From Sipunculus nudus (taxonomy: Eukaryota; Annelida; Sipuncula; Golfingiida; Sipunculidae), in NCBI GenBank assembly GCA_026874595.1, contig CM049315.1, positions 74,290,401 through 74,354,400 of the forward strand: a stretch of 64,000 nt of DNA. Direction: 5' to 3'. The notes beneath the pieces were generated by a model. The model saw nothing but the letters and a program-made list of their open reading frames with translations, was not told where the DNA came from and made no database searches. Of the stretch, positions 13,137 to 26,455 are shown in pieces. The position numbers and the translations under genes were made by a program. Position 1 is the stretch's first letter. The number at the start of each line of letters is the position of its first letter.

Positions 13137-14585
13137 TTGTATCCGCCAAAACAAAGTTTTGCGGATACCATGTTTGTGACCGGGTTCCGCCGCCGCCGCG
13201 TTCGTTTCCGGAATAGGAATCTGAGACCACTGGACAGATTTTTCCGAAACTTTACACGGTTATCGGATCACATGTGAACTGGTGCCAAAATATTTTGCGT
13301 TGACCTCTGACCTTTCCTATCTCCAGTGCGTCCATCTGTGCGTCTGTTTTGACACATTAACCCACATATTTTCGGACTCGTTTGACCGATCAGGAAAACA
13401 ATTTGCACAAATGTAGCCTTTGGATAGCTTTATAACATACGTAAAAATGGTGGCGCCACCTACAACCATTATTGCACAGCGTCCATCTGTTCATCTGCCT
13501 TGGGATAAAATCACTCATATCTCCGCAGTGAATGGACTTATCCACCTGAAATTTTGCTTGTGTTTTTATCCTGGATAGCTTTCATGGTTTAATGACAGGT
13601 GTCGCCACCTACATTCACGTTCAGGCTGCAGACATCCAGGCTTATATCTCAGGACTGGTTTGACGTATCCTCCTGAAATTTTGCATGTGTATAGATCTCG
13701 CATAGCTCTTATCATATGCAAAACGGGTGGCGCCACCTGCTACCATTTTTGCACAACGTCTATCTGTTTGTCTGCGTTGGGACAAAATCACTCATATCTC
13801 GGCAGTGATTTGGCTTATCTAGCTAAAATTTTGCATGTACATGTATACACATCTTGGATAGCTTTCTCGATTTTGTGGCAGGTGGCGCCACCTACATTCA
13901 CGTTCAGGCTGCAGACAACCAGGTTTATATCTCAGGACTGGGTTGACGTATCCTCCTGAAATTTTGCATGTGTTAAATCTCACATAGCTCTTTATCATAA
14001 ACGAAACTGGTGGCGCCCCCTGCAACCATTTTTTATTTGTCTGCCGTGGGATAAAATCACTCATATCTCGGCAGTGGTTCAACTTATCTGCCTAAAATTT
14101 TGCATGTATATACATTTTGGATAGCTTTCTGGATTTTGTTGCAGGGGGCGCCACCTACTTTCACGTTCAGGCTGCAGACATCCAGGCTTATATCTCAGGA
14201 CTGGTTGGACGTATCCTCCTGAAATTTTGGATGTCTAAGGATCTCACATAGCTCTTTATCATAAGCGAAATTGGTGGCGCCACCTGCAACCGATTTTGCA
14301 CAGTGTCCGACTGTTTGTCTGCCGTTGGATAAAATCACTCATATCTCGGCAGTGATTTGACTTATATGCCTAAAATTTTGCAATTGTATACAACTTAGAT
14401 AACACTCTGGATTGTGTGGCAGGTGGCGCCACCTACATACACATTTTGGCTGCAGACGTCCATGCTAATATGCAACACACCTCTTTCTATTTCCCCTTGC
14501 CACTCAATCCATGCCTCACTTCACCCGTCCCACTCTGGTTTCGGCGGATACACGTAGTCGCTTGTGGACTACCCGTATTCTAGTT
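13137..14585 (+). mobile_element. Helentron/HINE-like element, copy 2 (full length)
   Basis: The most complete copy. 5' hairpin: GTATCCGC at 13139-13146 pairs with GCGGATAC at 13161-13168. Subterminal inverted repeat: GTATCCGCC at 13139 against GGCGGATAC at 14543. 3' hairpin: GTAGTC/GACTAC at 14554-14572, then CTAG at 14580-14583 followed by T. The core holds tandem units with GGTGGCGCCACC at 13449, 13726, 13881, 14273 and 14422. About 1.45 kb, non-coding. Subterminal inverted repeats plus a 3' hairpin are typical of Helentron-type non-autonomous elements. Exact ends are uncertain by a few bases. Confidence 0.65.
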
Positions 14586-15613
14586 AATACTGTTATGTGA
14601 TGGAATAATACAGTAAAAGTGACAAAATGTACTGCGAACGGCATCTGCACTGATCCGGAATATAGCCAGTTGCTTAAAAAAATATGGGCAATTTTTTAAA
14701 CTTCGTAGGAAATCCGCCAAGTAAATTTTGATACCATTCACTATATCGACCAACAAGAGGTGTTCAAATAGGGATATATTACTGTTAAAATAAAAACACA
14801 AATAATGATTTATTAACGGCATTAAGGGATTAAGACAATTATCCGTGCCAAACAATTCTAGGTTACGTTTTCGCAATCGGCATTAATTTTTATTGTAATT
14901 TCAGGATAGTTTTAGTTTGAAGATTTTCCCTTGTTATCATATTAAGATTTTTTATTCACAACTGCAGTGCTTTATATACTTATAGCCATCTACGCTCATG
15001 TCTTGACAAAAATCCTGAAATGGAGGTACCAGTTTATTATTTTCTTCTTCTTCTTCTTTTTCTGACTTCTTCATTTCTAATCAAAACCGTTGTTATGGTC
15101 GGGGAAGGTTAACAGTAGAGACCTCTGGTGGAGATGATGGAATAGATAAAAGCGCCCTCTGGTGTCATTTTGAGGTGGGCGCCACTAGCCACTTGGAAAA
15201 CAACGTATGGTAGCAAAAATTTCTTTTCACTTGTTAGTTGATGTATTTTTATAACACTTTGTATATTTTATATTTCATTTCACCCTTATTTTGAAGTTTC
15301 TCTGTTCAGAGACTAAATATGCTCTGCAAAGTAACTTATTTAACATAATACTTATATTATCGCCCACTTGTGTGTCCCCCCCCCCCCCCCCCACCCACCA
15401 TCTAAAGTAGACTAAACTGAGTATACTGTATAAACAAAGTTGAAACCGTTGCAAAAAAATTGGTCGGAGCCACTATAGAACGTGGGCTTCGCTTCTTTTG
15501 AGGAACATATAAATAAAATTGTCTCCTCTCATTCCCTATTTTAACTCCTACCTTTCCCTGTAGTTGTCCCTACACTCAACTCTTCTAACATAAACAACTA
15601 CTAATCATCAGAA
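14586..15613. other. Intergenic, no gene seen
   Basis: Contains a short TTC repeat near 15043-15060 and a poly-C run at about 15377-15392. Nothing coding recognised. Confidence 0.4.
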
Positions 15614-15688
15614 GTCGCCTGAATCGGGAATCGAACCTACGATCTCTAGACTAGGAGCCCTACACGCTACTATGTGAGCCGTGAGGAC
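15614..15688 (-). repeat. tRNA-like SINE head
   Basis: On the minus strand a 75-nt block has the B-box GGTTCGATTCC and an A-box-like GGCTCACATAGTAG at tRNA-like spacing. The acceptor arm pairs only partly (GTC with GAC, then mismatches), so it is a decayed tRNA-derived SINE or tRNA pseudogene, not a working tRNA. No anticodon is assigned. Confidence 0.45.
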
Positions 15689-15796
15689 GAGATACCAGCA
15701 GGAGCAAGTTTTGTTCATTTATATCTGCGATTGAAGAGGCATCTATCATGAAAATGGGAAACCATTTACTATTTTAACAGGAAAATAAAGCTTTAG

Positions 15797-15847
15797 GTGG
15801 GGGCTCCGCCCCCACACCCCCGTTCAGACGGGGAACCCAGGTTCCCC
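15797..15847. other. Two adjacent perfect GC-rich hairpins
   Basis: GTGGGGGC (15797-15804) pairs with GCCCCCAC (15808-15815). GGGGAACC (15830-15837) pairs with GGTTCCCC (15840-15847). The GC content stands out sharply from the flanks. Probably part of a MITE whose ends were not found. Confidence 0.6.
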
Positions 15848-16904
15848 GGACCCCTCCTCCTCTAATATAATGAACTCCAGCTATGAGCAAAATTAAATAC
15901 GGGAATTCTGAGGAAAATGATATGTATCGGCCTTTTCCAGGAAACAATTTATTATGCGACACCCGTTGTACCGGCAGTAGGCTGAAGCCCGGTTTATATA
16001 GTTCTGCCAAATGGTCTTAAGCAAGATTCAATTTTCTTCTTTCAATTATTTTTTTTTTCTTATTTGGTTGTAAAGGTAACATATTTTCATAATTTTTGGT
16101 TAAAAATAATTTTTACATTTTTTGTCAGATTTATTTCACACTATTGGCATGATGAAAGTTCACCTATAGAGCTCAAAGGTAATGAAATTCAATGAAATGT
16201 GTATTCAGTGAAAGAAAGGTTCTGTTGTTCATAATAAAAAAAATAAACATAAATTTTTAAATAAATATAAAATGTCACCACTGTATATCCAGTATTGACG
16301 TGTTTCAAAGAGTAATATTCAGCTTTGCAAGAAAATGTGTTGACAATGTAAAATAAGTCCCTAAAAGCAAAAAATTACAGAATGTCAAATACTTAAGCTG
16401 GGTAATGTATTATAATCATGAAAACACAAGGCATATTGTATGTAATAGTATGAATTAGTATTGCCCAATAAATTTTATATTTTATTGTAGCCAGTAAAGA
16501 AACAACTGATGATAGTCTTACTCTTAAAACAATGTGGATATTTGATTGTACCTCATATATAGTTTAGAAATGGACACTGGCACAGACCTCACAACATTCC
16601 AAATGCATCCACTGTAAGCATCCAGCCCAAAAGTGACAGATTCTGTTCTTAAAGCCATCAGATTCGGGGGAAGGCCTGTCCTGGCTAAGTGCACAAATCC
16701 CAGTCCTACCTACAGTTAATTTTAAGTCAGGATTGTGAAATATAAAATGCTATATCTTCTGGCAGTGTGGCGAGACCCATCAGCAGCCAATTGTGGGCTA
16801 CCTCCTACAGAGCCACCAACAGGCAACACATATCCTTAAATATTGCAAAGTAGTGATCAAAGGAGAAGAATAAGAGTTTATTTTGTCTTCCTGTTGCAGG
16901 TGCA
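15848..16904. other. AT-rich intergenic stretch
   Basis: No gene or delimited repeat recognised. Confidence 0.35.
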
Positions 16905-17847
16905 ATTGTATCCACCAAAACAGAGATTTGCTGATACTGTTTCCAGCTGGATGCCACCGCTGCCGCGGGCATAGGCTTCCAGAGAACTCATCCATAACCA
17001 CTGGGCAGAATTCTACGAAACCCGGAATTATGATCAGGTCACATGTGAGCTGCTGCCCCCTCATTTTGGGTTGACCTCTGCACAGCATCCATCTGTGCGT
17101 CTGTTTTCACATATAAACCCACATATTTTGGGAATCTATTGACCAACTGAGCTGGAATATTGCACAAGTGTAGCCGGAGGTGGTCAGCTGACATTAGTAT
17201 GAATATGCATGAATTATCTTGAGTGGTGACGTTAATATCATATACAAAACTTGTGGTACCACCTAGATCTGTTTTTGCACAGTGTTCATCTGTTCAACTG
17301 CCATGGGTTAAAATTGCTTGTATGTCGGCAGTGGTTTGTCTTATCCGCCTGAAATTTTGCATGTGTAGGCCTATACATCTAGGATCGAGTTCATGTTTAA
17401 ATAACAGGTGGCACCACCTTCAATCATGTTTACTGTGCAGACATCCATGCTAATATCTGTGGACTGGTTTGACGTGTCAGCCAGAAATTTTGCATGTGTA
17501 TCGATCTAACATAGCTCTTGATCATTCACAAAACTGGTGGCTCCATCTGCAACTGTTTTTGCATGTTGTCCATCTGTTTTGTCTGTCTGGGGTAAGAATC
17601 ACTCATATCTTGGCAGTGGTTTACATTACCACCCTAAAATTTAGTATGTTTATACACCTTGCATAGCTTTCTTGTTCAAATGACAGATGGTGCCACCTAC
17701 AATCATGTTTATGTGGCATGACATCCATGCTAATATGCAACACATCTCGCTCTTTTTCCTTACCACTCAATCCATGCCTCACTTCACCCATACCTCTCTT
17801 ATTTTGATGGATAAGCAAAGTCATTGTTGACTACCTGTATTCTAGTT
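16905..17847 (+). mobile_element. Helentron/HINE-like element, copy 3, abutting FANCF exon 1
   Basis: Starts ATTGTATCC with a decayed 5' hairpin and ends with GACTACCTGTATTCTAGTT, whose CTAG lies at 17842-17845. The 12-mer is mostly degraded (GGTACCACC, GGCACCACC). Only about 50 bp separate its end from the splice-acceptor-like TTTTAG before the FANCF start exon. Confidence 0.6.
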
Positions 17848-17917
17848 GTTCTTTTTCTTTATTAAGTTAATGATGACTAACAGAATTTTCATTTTAGGCA
17901 GAGATGAAAGAGCATGC

Positions 17918-18370
17918 ATGTCACTGAAGGGCGTATTGAAGAGCATCCACTCAATCCTGGATGTCCTTGAGAGTGCTAGTACGGAACAGGTCAAGGCCTG
18001 GGACAGGGAAGCGCTGGAAAATGCATTTCAATGGACAGAATTCGCAGAAAAGGTTAGGATACAAAATTTATGATAAAAGAACCAAAGTAGATTTAAAAAT
18101 GTTATAACAATAATTTGTTTAATAGCCAACCTTACAAGCCATGTTTCTTCTTCTAATCAAAACACAGGCTGGGGTGGCACAGGGGGGCAAACGTTCAGGC
18201 AGCAGATTCAAAACACACTGGCACAGGCAGAAGGCAGCACTTTTTGTGTAATTTTGTGGAATATCGAGGACTTTTATAAAATTTTATATAGATGTCTTTA
18301 AAATTTACCTACTCAGAGTTGACATTTGATAAAATAGCCATGGTCATACTTGGTGAACAATATTAATGAT

Positions 18371-18437
<67 letters not shown>

Positions 18438-21400
18438 GTATAAACAAATTTATGTGAACATAAACATATACTTATATAAGTAATTCTGTATAAACACACG
18501 TGTGCCTATATATATGATATTAACCCTGTGTAAAGTGAGGGTTATTGTTTTCACTCAATTCTGTATGTGTGTGTGTGTGTGTTTATGTATGTACGGATGA
18601 TATCTTTAGACAGTATAACAGATTTTATTGAAATTTATCATATAGGCTGGTGTTGTGAAAGTGTTGATGAAGTTAAAGTTTGGTGTAAATCCAAGCATAA
18701 ATAACCCTGGAATGAGTGTATTATGGGTTTTTAGCTCAGCTGACTATAAGTCATCTGAGCTATAGTTGTGGTCCTATGTCCGTCGTCCGTCTGTCTGTCT
18801 GTCCGTCCGTCCGTCCGTCCGTAGATGTGGCACGTTTTGAAACCGTAAGACCTAGGAATCCAAATTTCAGCATAATGTTAGATGTCCCAAGATCTCCTAC
18901 CAAGCCGAAAACTGGGACTTCATTCCTTTGAGAAATTAAGGAAAAACCTCAATTTTTTATTAAAATCCTATTTTCACACTTCAGGACAGCCTAATATCAA
19001 AACCACTCATCTGTTTTTGCTCATATTTACCATAAATATTCCTCTATATAGTTCCTATGTACATGCCAGAAATTAAGTATGTAAAATATAAATTCTTTAA
19101 GTTATGGACCCTAACATAATGGACTTTGTAAAAAATCAGGAAAAATAATAACTCACTTAACATGAAAAATACTGAAACTAGAGTCTATTTTATCAAGTAT
19201 ATAACTATGTTTAATTAAGATTCAATTGTTTACCCAAAATTAGATCTGAATTTTGTAAATTTTTTAAGTTATTAGCATAAAAAAAAAATCAGTACCTTAA
19301 ATTTTGCCCAACTTTGACCATGGCACGTTTTTTCCTGTAAGCACCATTGATGTAATTTTCACAGCATGTAAACATAAATATTTAGTTCGTCTAAATCTGA
19401 AATTTGAAAAAAAAAGCTTGAAAATTAAGCTAGTTATTGATTTTTTTTCTGTAGTCACATGCTTTGATTACAGATGCAGGGTCCCACTCCAGATCACTGG
19501 AAGTCAGCTATGCCATTCTGATTTGTTACAGTCACTGGGGGAGATCCCCTGCTGTGAAAGGTGTACAGTTATTCTCATATCACCACCCCAATCACTCCCC
19601 CCCCCCCCAAGTGTTATGCCGTAATTGTTATTGTTTTCACTGTATCTCCTTAATTGTAATGCTGTTTCCACTCCAATATGCAAAAACTTTCCTTGAAAAA
19701 ATAATTCAAGGTGTAATCCAAAAGATGCAATGTTGTGTAATGTAGCATTTTTAAAGAAATCAATTTTCTTTTAAATGATTTTAACAAATATAAATGAACC
19801 CATCAGTATGCTTAAATTATTATAAATATGAAGCACATTATGGATAAATAAAGACACAATTAAAAATTGTGAAATCTAAATCAAGTTTTATTTTTAGATA
19901 TTTATTGTTTTGCAGATTTAAAAGATATATTTTTGTGGTAAAAAATAAATACACATTTGTATGCATGATGTGGTGTTATCTGACAAGATTGAGATTTATG
20001 ATGATGCAATTGAGAATTATGAATCAACTTTTATATTCAGATATATATGTTAAATTGGAAATGTATAGAAATATAAACTTAAATTAGAAAATAATTGATG
20101 TGATAAAAAAATCAGGATTTAATACAAACATTTGTTCATTATTTTCCTGCCTCAGCAGAATTTGAGATCAGGCTTTGTTTGCCCTGTTTTATGTTGTTAA
20201 TTAGGTATATTTCAACTGTATACATTTCATAAAAAAAATACATATATATTTAATAATATATATTATACAAAAAATAGATTCAATTGAACAAATGTGTAAA
20301 CTACTGAAATGTCAACAGTTAATCGAAAAACCAACTAATGATCATGGTATTGGTACAGAACATTTGTTCACAAACTGCTCACATGCTTTAGTTTCAACAT
20401 TAGGAAACACATGGTCAGGTCACAAAATATTTTTTTGCAACAATTTCTTGCTCATCAATACAAACCAATCATATAAACCAACCATGGCCTTTATTACCTC
20501 TTCCTCTTACACTTTATCTCCATTAGATATTATTTTAGATTTTTACCTTCAAGGTTAACATCAGCTGAGCACAGTGACCCATAGGTCCCTTGTTTATAAC
20601 ACATTTACAACATGCACTTGTTGCATCTTACCATATGACCATCTGTCGAGCTGAATCCGTTACTTCACAGGTGAAAATGATGTCACCCATGTGCTGTTTC
20701 CCTGAAAGTTGTCCGTAAACCAGTGTACATCAGGGGGGGGGGGGGGGCATGGTTGTTGTTTGTTATGTTTATAGTCAAGTACAGCAGTTCCACAATGTCC
20801 AGGGCATTTGTCTTTAATATTCAGTTTAAAAGTTCCCAGGAATAACACAGGCTTGATTAAAATTTTATATGACTATTTTCTGCACAGGGTTTGTATTCCC
20901 CCATTGGACACTTTTGTTGTATTTACATGTATATTTAAGTTTTTCTGCCATATCCTCATCTGTACATCACCATAATGGCTGATTTTCATGTTTTTACATA
21001 TTGTTTTCCAGATATCTGAACAGGCCAGGGGTAAGGAGTACAAGGAGACTCTAGACAGGTACATAGGGAAGTTAGGGAGAGTCAAAGTCTGGCAGCTCAG
21101 GAGCTGTTCCTTCAACCTCACATTGCTGGAGACTTCTAAGCTCAGGCTTGTCAAAGTTAGTAATCACTAAATGATATACAGTGAAACCTGTGTTATAAGG
21201 CCACCTGTGGGACTCACCAAAAGTTGTCTTAAATCAGAGGTGGTCTTATAAGACAGGTCTGTTATGAGAACGCTTTTGGTTCACTTACGGTGGATTTAAG
21301 AGACAGATGTTCTTATTAGAGAAGTGGTCTTTAAGCTTCAGTGGTCTTAATAGACAGGTTCTTATTAGAGAAGTGGTCTTTAAGAACGGTTCCCCTGGGT

Positions 21401-24400
21401 TTCATTAGCTAATCAGGAAGCTCAATCGAAGGCAGGTATGACAAATCATTCTTTTTAAAAGAAGTGACTCTTTCTTGATGAAGATTTTCTTAAAATGACG
21501 CTTATTACTTTTTTTCACTAACACTCTTCCCCCCCCCCCCCCCCCCTGTTTTTCAGTAAATGAGTTCAAAGATTTACTATTGCTATCATGCAGATATTAA
21601 AAGATAGGACATTTCACAATTTTTGTTTCTATGCGATAACTTTTGTAAATATTATCCGATTTCATTCAAATTTGGGTCAATGACTACTCAAATGTATACC
21701 ATGGTAGGGATTGATTTTGAGTGTCTCTCTGAAAATAATTCTCTCCAGCTCAAAATAAAATTATCAAATTTTGGTCCATTTTCTCAATGTGTTTTAGTTT
21801 TTATGTTCGCCTGCAGATTTCTCCACATGTCCTAGTGGCTTTTTGTCCTATTTCTCAGTGTGTTTTAGTTTTTATGTCATCCTGCAGATGTCGCCACATG
21901 TGACAGTGGATCTTTTTAAGTTTTCATGTGCCCTCAAGATTCCTCGATTTGTCATAATTTTGGTTGCTTATCAAGCATGAAAGACAAAAGAGCCCAAAGT
22001 GGGGGATATTTATTCCACAAATTTGCTTGTTTTCCTTTATTTCAAAGAAGGCTACTCTATTTTCCATGTGCACTTGCTTTTTTTCTTTCTTTCATTTACG
22101 TTTTGCAGGCCAGTATGGATCAGGGCTTTGTGATCCATTTAAATTGATCAAACTTATTTGTAACAGCAGAGCGTTGAGCTGATAGTGTCAGGGTGAATGT
22201 GAAAGGTGAATGCAAAGTATGTTGTAGGTTGTAATGTTTTTCAGTCTCATGAATTTGCAGTTGATACTGACATGTTTATAATCTTTATTAAGAATTATAT
22301 TCAATTTTCATATCCTTGGTTCAGTATAAAAATAAACTTATCATTTTAGACCATACTTTGAACTCCTTCAGGCACTTTTACAGAACCCAGACTTACCCCA
22401 GGACCTGTTTGCCTTTGTCCTGAAAAGAGAAATTATTCATTCTGCAGAGAAAGATGCAGTCTTACAGGTGGGTATAGACTTTTACAGCTACATAAACTTC
22501 ACAATATAAACAGTACAAAATAGAAACCACAGTGGAGCTTTCCAAACAGTAATCAATTATTCGTTGTCCCTGCAAGGAGGGTATGCATTCATCCCTGTTC
22601 GAGTGTTTGTGTGTTTGTTAACAACATATTTCATGCAGTCATGAATAGAAATTTTTTAGGGTATCTCAGGAATAGGCTGGTAAAAACTTGATTAGATTTT
22701 GGTGGGCATCCCTCACATGATCTGGATTCAGGAATGTCATTAAGGAATATTCACAAATGTACAGTCACATATGCACAGAAGAACTTGGGAATATGGGCTG
22801 AATAAGTGAATTCAAACATTGTGGAGCGTCCCAAAAAGGGGACCTATAAAGCAAGTTGAGTTAACACGAAAAATAGCTTCTTCCCTTTAAAATAAATCTG
22901 TACCTGCCAAAATATTGCCTTGGAACCATTTGCTTGCTCCTGTACATGAGTGTTAAAAACAGTGAACCAGGCGTGATCGCAGGTGTAAACATAAACACAG
23001 TGCGTTGGGCAGCGTGCTGTGCGGAGCCAAAACGTGCCAATCAGGAGATGCTCTGACTGACTTGGCTAAAAAAAATGTAATACATGTTCCCGCTGGCTGA
23101 AACACAGCGTGCTGCCCCTCTAAATTGGACAAGGCCTTGTGATGGTTAACATATCTCATATCTCGGGAGTGGTTTGACATATCTGCCTAAAATTTTGCAG
23201 GTTTGTACATCCTGGACAGCTTTCTTTATTTTATGACAGGTAGCACCTTCTACATTCTAGTTTACGCTGCAGACATCCAAGCTCATATCTCAGAAATGTT
23301 TGACCGATTGGGCCAAAATTTTGCATGTTTATAGATCTCACATAGCTCTTTATCATATGCAAAACTGATGGCACCACCTGCAACCATTTTTGCACAGCAT
23401 CCGTCTGTTTGTCTGCGATGGGATAAAATCACTCATATCTTGGCAGTGGTTTGACATATCTGCCTATAATTTTGCAGGTTTTTACATCATGGACAGCTTT
23501 CTTGATTTTATGACAGGTGGCGCCACAAAAATTTGGCATACACAAAACTGGAGGGACCACCTGCCACCATTTTTGCACAGCGTCTGTCTGTTTGTCTGCT
23601 GTGGGTTAAAATCACTCATATCTCAGTAGTGGTTTGACATATCTGCCTAAAATTTTGCGTGTTTATACATCTTGGATAGCTTTCTTAATTTTTTTGGCAG
23701 GTTATGTTAACACTGCAGACATTCAGGCTTATATCTCAGGACTGGTTGGACATATCCCCCTGAAATTTTGCATGTGTATAGATCTCACATAGCTCTTAAT
23801 CATACACAAAATTGTTGGGGCCACCTGCCACCATTTTTGCACAAGTCTTTCTGTTTTTCTGCTGTGAGATAAAATCACTTAAATACATGTAGTGGTTTGA
23901 TTTATCCGCCTAAAATTTTGCATATGTATACAACTTGGACAGCTTTCTTGATTTTGTGGTAGGTGGCGCAACCTATATACCCATTTCATCCATGCTTATA
24001 TGCAACCACCTCACTCTGTTTCCCCTTGTCACTCAATCCATGCCTCACTTCACTCGTTCCAATGTGATTTGGGCGGATACATATAGTTGCTTGTCGACTA
24101 CCCGTATTCTAGTTTGTAGGGTCTTTGCATATTTGATCACAGCAATTATATTTACACATTCAGGGGGACACAAAGTGGTAAACATCATTAAAACTGAATC
24201 TTGTGAGACAAATAAGTGTCAGCAACATTACCATGACCTTTCCAACTCATTCAGGATATTAGATATAATTCTAAACAGTAGATTTCATGGTAATTTCAAA
24301 GGTACTTAAAAATAATGAATTTATGATTATTCGTTGGTCGTCTAATGTCTATCAATTTAAACCCAACTTCTACCATTAGTAATTATCTTCTTAATCATAA

Positions 24401-26405
24401 AATTTCAGTTCCTACATCAGATCTGTGAGGAGAGATATGTCATGCATCATTTGTATGACGTAAAGAGAATGGTCACTGTTGGAACACCTTCTGTAATAGA
24501 TCATCAGGGAAAAATTCACAAGGAGCTCAGTACAGGCGCATCCTTTAGCCAGGATACTATGAGTGATCAGTAAGTACACTGAACAGCAGAAATATACATA
24601 CTTGTAACCCAGTATTAGGCTAAAAAAAGTATTCATATGTTTCTCAAGCAATGCCAAAAAAAGAAAAAAGGCACACCCTGTTAAAGAAAAAATGTAAAAG
24701 AAATATAAATCCACATATTTTGAGGGTCCTTGTGGGACTTTTGTCTAATTCAACCATTACGTCATTCATTATCTCATATATTAATCATTGGTGGCCAGTT
24801 CAATGCCAGTGCATGTGAAGTAATATTGAATGCTTCTTTAACAGAAAAAAAAGTAATATTTTTTATACTGAAGTTAAGTTTTTGTTGAGTAATATTCTGA
24901 AAGAAGAGCAGAAACATTAATTATGTTTGTCATTATTTGTAAATTACAAAAATCCTTTGATCCAAAATTTAGTTGAGTTTATGGCCCATGTTCCATTTAT
25001 TTTAACTTCCTAAACTTGTGTTTTTATTATTTATATTCTTTAGCACATATATTTTTAATCAAACAAATTGTGAAAATCATAATTAATGATTAATCTGCTA
25101 TTTTATCAATCTAAATATTAATAGAGATTCACTGAAAGATTGAAGAATTGGACAGGTATTTCATATCTGTTTTCTGTTTCAAAGGGGGTGGAAGGAATCT
25201 TCTCAGGAATTGCTACTGGATGTGATTGGAGCCAACTTCCCAATGTTCAAGATGTACTTGAAGTCCTTGATCACTTTAAGCAGTGACTGTAGTATGGCAG
25301 GCAGTTCTAAAGCCGAGTATGTATCATAACAATAGTCAAATTAATTTGCATATTAGATGTTCAAGATTAAAAGTAGTTATCACATTAACAGTACTTGGCT
25401 ATATGTATCAAGAGTTCATTGAACATTAATCTTTAAATGTTGGGAATTTCAAAATAGATTGATTAAACAATCAGTCAAAATCTTTATTTGATGACACCTG
25501 AGAAATTAATCCATTTTGATGGCTGCTGTTCCTATGATCTTTTTCTCTGCCTAATTGACCAATCCACCACAGCCCGTATGCTCTGCTCTTTAAACATAAA
25601 TATTATAATGAACCCCAAAAACATTCCTACACAGAAGGTTTTTTATGCCTATGGTTATGAGAGCTGTTTATAAGACAATAATGACATCACATAGGTCTAT
25701 AACTAAATTTTGCAAATGTTGTGCTTGTCAGATGATTGACAGTTTAAAATGCCTACGGTCACCTGATTGGTTGCTCATAAGTCCAGTGCGTATGATTATT
25801 CATTGAATGAATATGCGATAAAGTTCACATAGAGTTCATGGAAAGGTCAGTTGTGTCATACAGTAAAACCTCTATATTACAGACAGTGGCAGGAAAGGCT
25901 ATTTGCTTGTATTAAAGATTTACATGTATTTGAGAGGTGAAAATTTCCACCTCTGCTTTTCACAGTATTGTTTTTAGTGTTCAGACTGAAGAGGTGACCA
26001 TAAAATAAAGGCATAAATATGAATTTGTGCTCTTGTATAAACAATACAAAACACAGTAAATACAGTATAATATAGATCCAGAATCTGGAAGTAGGGGGTT
26101 TATCATTTACAAGGAATTAAATACCCTTGAAAGGTCCATAACTTCTGGGGGGGGGGGGGGTAGCTGTAAAAATATGGGAGAAAGGATTTTTTTCTTTGTA
26201 TGGCTGAGTTTAATCCTTCAACCCCATAGCATCCACCCCTATGATTTGATGTAGTGGACAGAGCTTTGTCTTTACAGCATTAGCAGACTAATACTGGTCC
26301 AGTCCAACTGAAGGTAGTCTAGTACTAAGGGTGGACCTGTCCAAGCTATCCATTCCCTTATTTTAATAATAATAATTTAGAATTATTTTGAATAAATTGA
26401 TTGAA

Positions 26406-26455
<50 letters not shown>

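Noticed and set aside
23935-24309. 124-aa + strand frame
   Set aside because: It starts inside Helentron-like copy 4 and ends in the FANCF intron. No splice or family support.
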